The position numbers and the translations under genes were made by a program. 64,000 nucleotides of DNA, taken from assembly GCF_900289175.1 (NCBI RefSeq), contig NZ_LT985747.1, forward strand, positions 4,242,269-4,306,268, in the 5' to 3' direction. The DNA is from Paenibacillus faecalis. Its GTDB lineage: Bacteria > Bacillota > Bacilli > Paenibacillales > Paenibacillaceae. Shown piece after piece: positions 26,298 to 34,200 of this stretch; position 1 is the first letter of the stretch, and each line of letters starts with the position of its first letter. A model generated the notes under the pieces. The model searched no databases. It saw only the letters and a program-made list of their open reading frames with translations, and was not told the origin of the DNA.

Positions 26298-28261
26298 TGG
26301 ACTCGCTCCTCTCGCAGCACCACGCCAAATACTCCTGCCAATTCCTCCTTCATAAACGGTTCTACCGCCAGATCAAGGACCAGGAGCCTCTTATTGTTCT
26401 GATTTAGAACTTGTACGGCGGATTGCAAAACCTCCGGATGCGTCGCTGCTTGATATGAAACGATCTCTAGATTTAATGGCTGCTGTTCTTTCAAGCGTAC
26501 AGACGAAAAAGACGACACTTGCAGATTAAGGCCATCAGGTTCATTTTGGGCCACCAACAGAGCCTTACGTAATGCTTTACGCAAAGCTAGCGTCATATTT
26601 AAGCCCACGTTGCCATACCAGTGATCATCCACACCAACCCATACCACAGGAAATCCGGACACTTCTTCTCCCAAGGCAATCCTCGGCGCTCCCTTCATCG
26701 CCGTTAATGCCTGCAAATAAAAAAGACAGTGCTTATCTTCTACAGCTCGCAGCTGTACCCGAGAAACCATAGGAATCTGATACGCCTGCTGCTTATCGAA
26801 CTCTTCCTCCAGACATCTTTGTAGTCCTCGACAAATGCCTTCTGCCGCCATCTCTCCTGCTCCGATGCCAATAAATTCGTATGATTGTATCCTGCTTTCC
26901 TCTACTCCTTGAGGGGAGAGCAGCATCGGAACAAACAGACTGCCCAATCGCGACACATATGCTTCAATCCCGATAAGCCCTGCTTCCCGCCGCGCCTCCT
27001 CATGTGTGAGATCGTTACAGATCGTGTCCGGCAGCAGTCCGGACGGGCCTTCCGATAACGGATCGACGACCTGAACTCGGCACTGTGAAAGCGGCAGATG
27101 CTGTAACTCCCCTTCCTCCCAAACATGAAAAATTCCCGATTCCGACGATGTCAGTCGGCTGAAGTAAGGAATCAATCCATCGTCACTTGTGTCTAACCTC
27201 TGATCGTGATGAAAAGTATAGTCTTGAAAGTTTTGAATCCATTCAGGTTTCCTAAGTCCGGTTACAAGCGGATGTGGCAGAAATGAATGCCACTTTCCTT
27301 CCAAAGTCTCCAGATTAAGCAGAAAGAATCGATTGCTCTGTTCCGCATCAATCGCTCCCGTAATCTTTTTAAATAATTCAAACACAGTCACATTGGCAAG
27401 CATTGCTCCCGCTGTTGAAGAAAAAGTGTGTAATTCCGGATCTTTAGAAATCGCGGATTGGTGTACACGGCGCCAAGCCGACTCCCAGCATCCTTCCTGA
27501 TCTGGATGAAACAGAGGTCCCGCCATACCCGCTTGCTGCATGCAAACAGCAGGTAAAAACACCTTCTTCTCACCCTTGCAAGCCGCATGAAGAGCCCGAA
27601 GCTCCTCGATATCATCCTCCCGCGATACATATAAAATGAAATCAAACGGCCTCACAGCCTCCCGCCAACAACTCCCTTCATCCTTTTGCAGAACAACCTT
27701 CTCGACGGACACCTCAGAGTCCAACTTCCGGGCATGTACGACCAGTTCCTCAATCCGCCTCCAATTCGTCGGCTCCGAACCGAAAACCTGTACATACAGC
27801 TTGGGCAATCCGGAATCAAGCAGTGCAGAAACCGCCGAGACCAAAAAGGAGCCGGAACCGACCACCAACACTCTGGACTGACGATACATCTGAAACCGAT
27901 AGGCACCTGAATCACCGAAATGATCCAAAAACTCAATTTGGGAAGCATACCTTTGAAGAACCTCACTGGACAGTTCATGTGGAGTATCCTGGCTCACATC
28001 CCGAGCAAAGCCATTACGATACAGCACTCCTGCAATTTTATATACCTGGTCCCGGTGTTGATCCGGCAATCCTTCTGTCAGATCATCCAATCTATGCTCC
28101 CCATTAAATATCGGTATCAATGTTTCAATCCACTGATCAATCCCCTCACCTTCCATGCGGAACGAACTTACATGGTTTCGAAAATATACGCCGTTAGAAT
28201 CAGGTAAAAAAAATGTATCACGTTTTACCTTTAGGCGCATTGAAGGGCTCAAAACTGTCAT
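26294..28261 (-). CDS. ThiF-like thiazole-bacteriocin maturation protein (TOMM F protein, leader binding)
   Basis: 655 aa. The N-terminal segment (about residues 1-100) resembles a peptide-binding RRE-like winged helix (FRMEGEGIDQWIETLIP, LPDQHRDQVYKIAGVLYRNG). The middle has a ThiF/E1-like Rossmann stretch (SRVLVVGSGSFLVSAVSALL, about 125-145). The C-terminal half is of unknown fold. This matches the ocin_ThiF_like family found with heterocycloanthracin-type precursors, where the protein brings the leader to the cyclodehydratase. Start MTVLSPSM is preferred since AGGAGG lies 6 bases upstream; an in-frame GTG 36 bases earlier has none. Overlaps the YcaO gene by 4 bases. Confidence 0.85.
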   Translation of the reverse strand: MTVLSPSMRLKVKRDTFFLPDSNGVYFRNHVSSFRMEGEGIDQWIETLIPIFNGEHRLDDLTEGLPDQHRDQVYKIAGVLYRNGFARDVSQDTPHELSSEVLQRYASQIEFLDHFGDSGAYRFQMYRQSRVLVVGSGSFLVSAVSALLDSGLPKLYVQVFGSEPTNWRRIEELVVHARKLDSEVSVEKVVLQKDEGSCWREAVRPFDFILYVSREDDIEELRALHAACKGEKKVFLPAVCMQQAGMAGPLFHPDQEGCWESAWRRVHQSAISKDPELHTFSSTAGAMLANVTVFELFKKITGAIDAEQSNRFFLLNLETLEGKWHSFLPHPLVTGLRKPEWIQNFQDYTFHHDQRLDTSDDGLIPYFSRLTSSESGIFHVWEEGELQHLPLSQCRVQVVDPLSEGPSGLLPDTICNDLTHEEARREAGLIGIEAYVSRLGSLFVPMLLSPQGVEESRIQSYEFIGIGAGEMAAEGICRGLQRCLEEEFDKQQAYQIPMVSRVQLRAVEDKHCLFYLQALTAMKGAPRIALGEEVSGFPVVWVGVDDHWYGNVGLNMTLALRKALRKALLVAQNEPDGLNLQVSSFSSVRLKEQQPLNLEIVSYQAATHPEVLQSAVQVLNQNNKRLLVLDLAVEPFMKEELAGVFGVVLREERVQ

Positions 28262-28354
28262 TCTACTCCTCCTTCTTTTTGTAAGCTGCTTCGCCACCCT
28301 GCCTTACGCTTCACAAGTAATCTTATGTACAGCTATTTGTCCCTCATGTCTTAT

Positions 28355-28410
28355 ACTTTTAGAAAAACAAGCTGACGAACGGTGCTAAAGCCGGCGTCGT
28401 CAGCCTGTTC
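28355..28410 (-). terminator. Partial terminator between TOMM precursor and maturation genes
   Basis: Arms AACAAGCTGACGA (28367-28379) and TCGTCAGCCTGTT (28397-28409), one G-T type mismatch, followed on the minus strand by TTTTTCTAAAAG. It sits after the precursor and before the enzymes, so it would favour more precursor than enzyme transcript. Confidence 0.7.
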
Positions 28411-28492
28411 ATGTTTTCTATAATTACACTTCATTATAGAAATATATAAATTTCGTAAATCTTCCTTGCCGATAAAAGCCAGATTATCTTCC

Positions 28493-28726
28493 TCAACGAT
28501 GACAATGATGGCAGTTATGGCAATGATGGCAATGATGGCAGTTAAAGCAGTTGTGACAATTGAAACAGTTATGACAGTTGTGGCAATTGAAACAATTAAA
28601 GCAATTGAAGCAAGTAAAAACACACAGTCGAGCCGACTGCTCATTTTGAGCGTTCCAAGGAGTCACCTCACTTGACTTAAAATGAGAAACATTCAAATTT
28701 TGCAAATCATTTTTGAACTCGTTCAT
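28493..28726 (-). CDS. TOMM precursor peptide, heterocycloanthracin/sonorensin-type with Cys-X-X repeats
   Basis: 77 aa. Leader about residues 1-34 (MNEFKNDLQNLNVSHFKSSE, then VTPWN). Core residues 35-77 hold 14 Cys: CVFT, then 13 uninterrupted triplets from residue 39 to 77 (CFN five times, CHN four, CHH three, CHR once). The repeated Cys-X-X core beside YcaO, SagB and ThiF-like genes is the signature of the heterocycloanthracin family first noticed in Bacillus anthracis/cereus. The Cys would become thiazol(in)es, giving a linear poly-azole peptide, likely antibacterial. GGAGG stands 8 bases before the ATG. The opposite-strand translations over the repeats are shadows. Family call is strong; activity is inference. 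Confidence 0.93.
   Translation of the reverse strand: MNEFKNDLQNLNVSHFKSSEVTPWNAQNEQSARLCVFTCFNCFNCFNCHNCHNCFNCHNCFNCHHCHHCHNCHHCHR
28496..28612. repeat. 13 x 9-bp codon repeats encoding the Cys-X-X core
   Basis: Thirteen consecutive 9-bp units, each TGY followed by TTY/CAY and AAY/CAY codons (last unit CGT). Third codon positions vary (TGC/TGT, TTC/TTT, AAT/AAC), so the array is not a fresh duplication; selection has kept the amino acid pattern. Confidence 0.9.
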
Positions 28727-28740
28727 ACGCTTTACCTCCG

Positions 28741-28959
28741 CTTATTATCAATTCGCGTTGCTTGGCAGCATTCGTTGGTACGGGCTGCCCCTGTGAGATC
28801 CTCAATTCAATACACATGACAACATATGAAGGGGACTCAGCTCTTGTTACTAATGAAAATACCTATATATAATTTTTCTTCACAAAAAGTTCATCATAAA
28901 AAAACATGATCAAAATTTCTTCTGAAACATTGCACACCCGGGAGCTGGAGGGAATAAGC
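28741..28959. other. Upstream region of the TOMM cluster, no gene seen
   Basis: AT-rich stretch upstream of the precursor start, with TTTTTGTGAA and ATTATATATAGG on the minus strand that could be promoter parts, but no pair of hexamers with standard spacing that I would call. It joins decayed gene fragments at 28960. Confidence 0.4.
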
Positions 28960-29063
28960 TCAATGACTTTAATGTCCTAATCATAGTTGCCAAATCCGCA
29001 TCCGAACAGGCTGACGCCTTCAGGATGTCTGGCCGCAGCAAGTGAAGCAATTCGGACCGGATA
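28960..29063 (-). pseudogene. Decayed 3' end of a second ArsR-type sugar regulator
   Basis: Read on the minus strand it encodes RIASLAAARHPEGVSLFG and then CGFGNYD, a stop codon, DIKV. This aligns with the C-terminal 34 codons of the intact regulator at 4774-5703 (RIASLASARHPGGVSLFG, then RGFGNYD QDIEV) over its end at 4788-4892, at roughly three-quarters base identity. An in-frame stop and loss of everything upstream make it a remnant. Confidence 0.82.
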
Positions 29064-29069
29064 TACCGG

Positions 29070-29108
29070 CTCGAATTCGGCGGATACAAACACCCGGACG
29101 CGCGTAGG
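29070..29108 (+). pseudogene. Short remnant of a fucosidase-like glycoside hydrolase gene
   Basis: Encodes EFGGYKHPDARR on the plus strand, matching EFGGYKHPNALR of the intact gene (16351-16388). A 17-base exact match, GCGGATACAAACACCCG, is included. Only about 13 codons remain. It touches the regulator remnant, so two deleted genes have been joined. Confidence 0.72.
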
Positions 29109-29278
29109 AATTAACCCCCGCTAAAAAAACATATTTCTCCCCCTGATATGATCCTCTATCTCCTCTAAGTCAAGAGAAAGTAATCATTGCTTTCCCAGTA
29201 GTGATGGCATAAGATTAAACATTATAATGTTATGATGTTCTAGCTTATAAAATATCAACCATGCAGGAGGGGCTTCTT

Positions 29279-31195
29279 ATGAAATTTCGTTTCGAAGGTG
29301 ATGTATCGGATTTGATGCCCGGTGTCCGGCTGCTGCTGCCTGAACTAGGGGTGGAATTAGGAGAGGATGGAGTCCCGCTTCGGGTAGAGTTGTCGGAAGG
29401 CGATCTTGAAGTCGGCCGCGAGCCTTCTCACGCCTATATTCGGTATGGACAAAAGCATCAGTTTTTCCGAGGATTCGGACTTCTCATTCAGCATAGCCGT
29501 AAAGGCGAGACCTTTCATATTCACGAAAAACAGCAATTTGACCAGGTCGGGCCGATGTTTGATCTGTCCCGCAACGCGGTTCTCACGGTGGACAGCTTTA
29601 AAGTCATGCTCAATAAATTGGCTTTAATGGGCATGAACACCGTTATGTTATACATGGAGGATACATACAAGATCGAAGGAGAGCCCTACTTCGGATACAT
29701 GAGGGGCCGCTACAGCCAAGACGAACTGAAAGAAATAGACGATTATGCCCACCAATTCGGTATTGAAGCTTTTCCAAGCATCCAAACCCTCGCCCATCTG
29801 GAGGAGTTTCTGAAGTGGGAGCCAGTTAATCACTATCGCGATACGAAAGGCGCCCTTCTGGTCGGCAGCGAACAGACCGATTCACTGATTGAGCGAATGA
29901 TCGAAGCCGCAAGCGCACCGTTCCGCAGCAAGAAGATCCATATCGGGATGGACGAGGCGGAAGAACTGGGACGGGGCAAGTATCTTGACCTGAACGGATA
30001 CGAGAACCGTTTCAACATTATGGTCTCCCATCTGAACAAGGTCCTGGCAGCCGTTCGTCAGCGCGGCCTGAAACCGATGATGTGGAGCGATATGTTCCTC
30101 AAGCTTGCCTCCGGCGGTGGCGGCGATGCAGCATATTACGATAAAGAAACATCCATTCCAGAGGAAATGGCTCGTCAAATACCGAAAGACGTGGATATGG
30201 TGTACTGGGACTACGTCCATATGGAGCCGGAAGATTATGAAAAAGTGATTGCCAATCATCGGCCGCTCGGCTGCAATTTGGTATTCGCAGGAGCCGTGTG
30301 GATTTTCAACACATTTGGTGTGAACTACGGGCTATCTCTGAACGCTTCAGATGTCGCACTGCAAGTGTGTAAACAGGAAGGCATTCGTGAGGTATATGCG
30401 ACGATGTGGGGAGATGACGGCAATGAAGGGAATCCTTTTGCAGCCCTGCTTGGTTTACAGCTTTATGCCGAGCACGCTTATTCGGAACAAAAACCGACGC
30501 AAGACCAGCTGAAAGAGCGAGTCAAATTCTGCACGGGAATTGAGATGGACACTTTCCTTCTCCTGAAGGATCTCGATGAGATTCCCGGACAGGAGCGAAA
30601 CAATGCCAAGCAGAGCAACCCTTCCAAGTTTTTGCTGTATCAGGATGTGCTTCTTGGATTGTTCGACAAGCAGATCGAAGGTTTGGATCTGGCGAACCAC
30701 TATGCAGAGCTGGAGCACCGAATCCATAACCAACGGAATAAAGATGCGGAGCTGGATTATCTGTTTGAAATGCCGGAGAAGCTGAGCGCTGTGCTAAAAC
30801 GAAAAAGTGAAATCGGTATCGTACTGAAGCGATCCTATGACGCCAAGGATCACGATACACTAAAACATATCGCTGCGAACGTGCTGCCAGCCATAGCCAA
30901 AGCAGTCCATGAACTCCGTGCTGCACATCGAACACAGTGGCACCGGATGTTCAAACCTTTCGGCTGGGAGGTCATCGACATTCGCTATGGTGGTGTCATC
31001 AACCGCCTGGATACTGCATCATTCCGAATTTTAGACTATGTAGAAGGACGGATTTCAAGGATTGAAGAGCTGGAGCAGGAACGATTAGTATACAGCTCTA
31101 CCAATCGCTTCAACCACAAGGGTGTCGGCTGGTGCAGCTATTATTTCCGAATGGCTTCCCCCAATGCGTTCTATCATGTGTTGAACCCTTTTTGA
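29279..31195 (+). CDS. GH20-like beta-N-acetylhexosaminidase, cytosolic
   Basis: 638 aa without signal peptide. An N-terminal small alpha/beta domain (about residues 1-95) precedes a TIM barrel. The GH20 catalytic pair Asp225-Glu226 is in HIGMDEAEELG, and MWSDMF and a YWDYVHME segment line the pocket. GH20 enzymes release terminal beta-GlcNAc/GalNAc by substrate-assisted catalysis, here probably from imported oligosaccharides. Start MKFRFEG has GGAGG 8 bases upstream; a six-residue longer frame exists. It is a single-gene unit ending at a strong bidirectional terminator. Decayed remnants of sugar genes lie immediately upstream, suggesting it once belonged to a larger locus. Confidence 0.88.
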   Translation: MKFRFEGDVSDLMPGVRLLLPELGVELGEDGVPLRVELSEGDLEVGREPSHAYIRYGQKHQFFRGFGLLIQHSRKGETFHIHEKQQFDQVGPMFDLSRNAVLTVDSFKVMLNKLALMGMNTVMLYMEDTYKIEGEPYFGYMRGRYSQDELKEIDDYAHQFGIEAFPSIQTLAHLEEFLKWEPVNHYRDTKGALLVGSEQTDSLIERMIEAASAPFRSKKIHIGMDEAEELGRGKYLDLNGYENRFNIMVSHLNKVLAAVRQRGLKPMMWSDMFLKLASGGGGDAAYYDKETSIPEEMARQIPKDVDMVYWDYVHMEPEDYEKVIANHRPLGCNLVFAGAVWIFNTFGVNYGLSLNASDVALQVCKQEGIREVYATMWGDDGNEGNPFAALLGLQLYAEHAYSEQKPTQDQLKERVKFCTGIEMDTFLLLKDLDEIPGQERNNAKQSNPSKFLLYQDVLLGLFDKQIEGLDLANHYAELEHRIHNQRNKDAELDYLFEMPEKLSAVLKRKSEIGIVLKRSYDAKDHDTLKHIAANVLPAIAKAVHELRAAHRTQWHRMFKPFGWEVIDIRYGGVINRLDTASFRILDYVEGRISRIEELEQERLVYSSTNRFNHKGVGWCSYYFRMASPNAFYHVLNPF

Positions 31196-31213
31196 AAAGG
31201 TATCTTTCTTCAA

Positions 31214-31254
31214 AGAAAAAGACAGAGATGGAGTCCACCTCTGTCTTTTTTTAA
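31214..31254. terminator. Bidirectional terminator between GH20 and the SLH nuclease genes
   Basis: Arms AAAGACAGAGATGGA and TCCACCTCTGTCTTT (about 31217-31231, 31234-31248, one mismatch), flanked by A and T runs on both sides. Genes converge here. Confidence 0.85.
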
Positions 31255-31264
31255 ACTCAACTGC

Positions 31265-34200
31265 TCACTTTACAAAGGTCAGGTTCTCCATCATTCGATG
31301 GATCACAGCCGCGCTCTCACCACGAGTTGCATTCGATTTAGGGCTAAAGCGCTGCTTGCGATCTCCGTGTAAAATGCCCAGACCATTTAAAACATCGACC
31401 GCTTCTTCCGCCCATCTACCAATCTTAGATGCATCGGCAAAGCTCTCTTGTGATCTACTGCTTTGTTTATACCCGGCATATTCTAATGCCTTGTAAGCCA
31501 TGACTGCCATCTCTTCACGGGTAATCAACTGATTGGGTCTAAAAGTGCCGTCTGCATACCCTTTGACGATCCCTGCATTTACTGCTGCATAAACCGGATT
31601 CATATACCAGTCTGAAGGCTTGATATCCTTGAAGGAGCTGGCTTGATCGTTAGCAAAGCCCGAAAGACCTAATGCCCGGATTAACAACGAAGCAAACTCA
31701 GCCCGTGTTACCGGAGCATCCGGCGCATAAGACTGCTCTGTTCGTCCCGTTACGATCATTTTAGCTGCTAGCGATTCAACGTCTGCTTTTGACCAGTGAA
31801 ATGCAGTGTCCTGGAATGTAACCGGATGTTGGATAACCAGATAGGTCCCACTCGTTTGACTATACATATCGATCCGATTGCCACTAACTTTAAACGGTAC
31901 AGGGATATATTCTGTTCCCATAAGACGTATAACGGCGATATCGGTTAAACGAGTATCTTTGCCAATGTTTATAGAATGCTTCACATATGAATCATATCGA
32001 TCCGGCCTAGTCGTCTTACCGCCGGATTGTGCTGTAACGGTATACTCTACCGCTTGAAGCGCAGTATATCCTTTGGATGCCGCTACTTCAAGAGCATTCG
32101 TATTGACAGCCAGATTGATGACCAGCTCAATTTTGGCAAGATCGGACCCAAGTTCATCAGCCAAAGCTTTCAGATCGATCTGATCCTGTGAAAGTTCATA
32201 AATTCCGTACGGTGTATTAACGACCAACGTAGGAGCATTCGTCTGATTCAGCCATGCTGTTAATGCCTCACTTTCGATCGTAATGGATGAGGACTGAAAC
32301 GGCTCTGTACTCGAAATCTCTATCGTTATTTTTCCATCTGATGGCTGCTTCAAGGCCTCCTTCATCGCTTGACCGGTTACCTTGCCGGCAGCTGTACCAT
32401 TAGCTGTCTTAACCTGAACCTTTATTTTTCCCGGCTCTACAGGCTTTGTTGTTCCCGGATTCGAAGGTTTTTCCGGAGGCGTTACCGAACTCGGAGATCC
32501 CGGTGTGTTTGGCGTTTCTGGTGTTCCTGGTTCTTCAGGCTCTCCAGGTATTTCAGGATTCGGGCCTTCCGGAAGCGGCGCTCCTTTCAGATCGGTAATC
32601 CGCCCTTCAACCGCAGAAGTTTTCGACGTGATCGTCCCTATCTTCTTGACATAATCAGAGAAAACTTCATAGTCCGGCAAATACAACAAGTTCACCCGAC
32701 CTTCGAGATAGGCTTTCTCCAGCGAAGCATAGAAGTCACCACCCTTGGCCGTGAAAGCATTTGTAGCTACCTCATAAGATTGATTCAGATCGATAGGCTC
32801 ATATCCGTTCTTCCCTTTTACATCCATTCGCAGTACGCGCTCTCCTGCCGGTTTGGTAGAATCATAGAAAAATCTCATGCCTGCGATATGCGGGAATCGT
32901 CCGTCCGCAGCCGGAATTTTGGATACTCCGTTTTCCATCGCATCTTTAATTTCAGCGCCCGTCAGCGTAATCGTAACCAGATCGTTATTAAACGGCAGTA
33001 CGGTCATGATATCCCCCATCGTAACTGTACCAGCCTCGATCGAAGCCCGAATTCCGCCTCCGTTCTGCAAGGCAATGACTGCATTCGTTCCGGCAGCTTG
33101 TGCCGCCTCCAGCATACCGTCCGCAATCAGGTTACCGAGATTTGTCTCTTTCGTGCGTACATCATCGCGAACTCCATTCAGCTTGACTTCCGTCGTGCCG
33201 ACTTTCGTTTCCTGGAGCTTCTGAACGCCCGGCTTATATTTTGTATTGAGAATCTCCAATGCTTCTTGATCCGGTTGGATCACGTATTCACCATTGCTAT
33301 CTTTCTCATCAACAGATATTAAGGAGCTGTCCCAATCTTGCAAGGTTCCTGCCTCGTCAAAGACCACTTCAAGTTTGCCCAGAAACTGGCCTTTTTCCCC
33401 TGCCTGAACGATAAGCTTCGGTTCGCTGTCTGATCGATCCACAACCGCCTGATCCAGTTTGGTATGGCTGTGGCCGCCGACAATGATGTCAATCCCTTCC
33501 ACTTCCTTGGCAAGATTCAATTCTACATCATAACCAAGGTGGGACACGACAATGATCTTGTTGATTCCCTCTTGCTCCAACATGGATACAGTATCTTTAG
33601 TCTTTTGCACTGCATTATCAAAAGTAACAGCTCCCGGAGAAGCAATATTCGCGGTGTCCTCTGTTGTCAGGCCGATCAAGCCCACCTGCTCACCGTCCAC
33701 CTCCATAATGATTGCCGGATATATGGTTGCATCTTCAGGATTACGGGTCACACCCTCTTTAAATTTGTCACGAAGTAAAGCATCCTCAGAGAAATTCACA
33801 TTTGAAGAGACAAACGGAAATTCAGCATTTTCAATAAACGCATTCAGAACCTCAGAACCTTTGTCGAATTCATGATTTCCGAAGGTCATTGCATCATATT
33901 GAACCAGATTCATAAATTCAAGATCGGCCTGGCCCAAGTATTCGTTAAAATAAAGCGAACCTGAGAAGACATCTCCTGCATCCAGAAGCAAAGGATTTAC
34001 ACTTTTCGCTCTCTCCTCTTTAATGGCAGTCACACGACGCGCAATGTTATCCGGTCCGCTCACGGTATCCAGGTTAGCATGCGTATCATTGGTATGCAGT
34101 ATGGTAAGCGGGAACCCGTCTACAGCTTCTGGCTGTAGACTAATCTGTGCAACGACCGGGTCATGATCTGAAACACGTCCTTTGGACGGAGAGAAATCGG

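Noticed and set aside
28496..28612. Short repeats reminiscent of a CRISPR or microsatellite
   Set aside because: Unit is 9 bp in codon phase with synonymous variation and no spacers; it is protein-coding.
28351..28675. Hydrophobic or Ile/Thr-Met/Ala-repeat frames overlapping the TOMM precursor on both strands
   Set aside because: They are shadow translations of the 9-bp codon repeat. Only the Cys-X-X frame has a proper ribosome site and family match.
32369..33322. Long plus-strand frame inside the 1660-aa surface protein gene
   Set aside because: Basic, Arg-rich shadow without ribosome site; the minus-strand domains are unmistakable.
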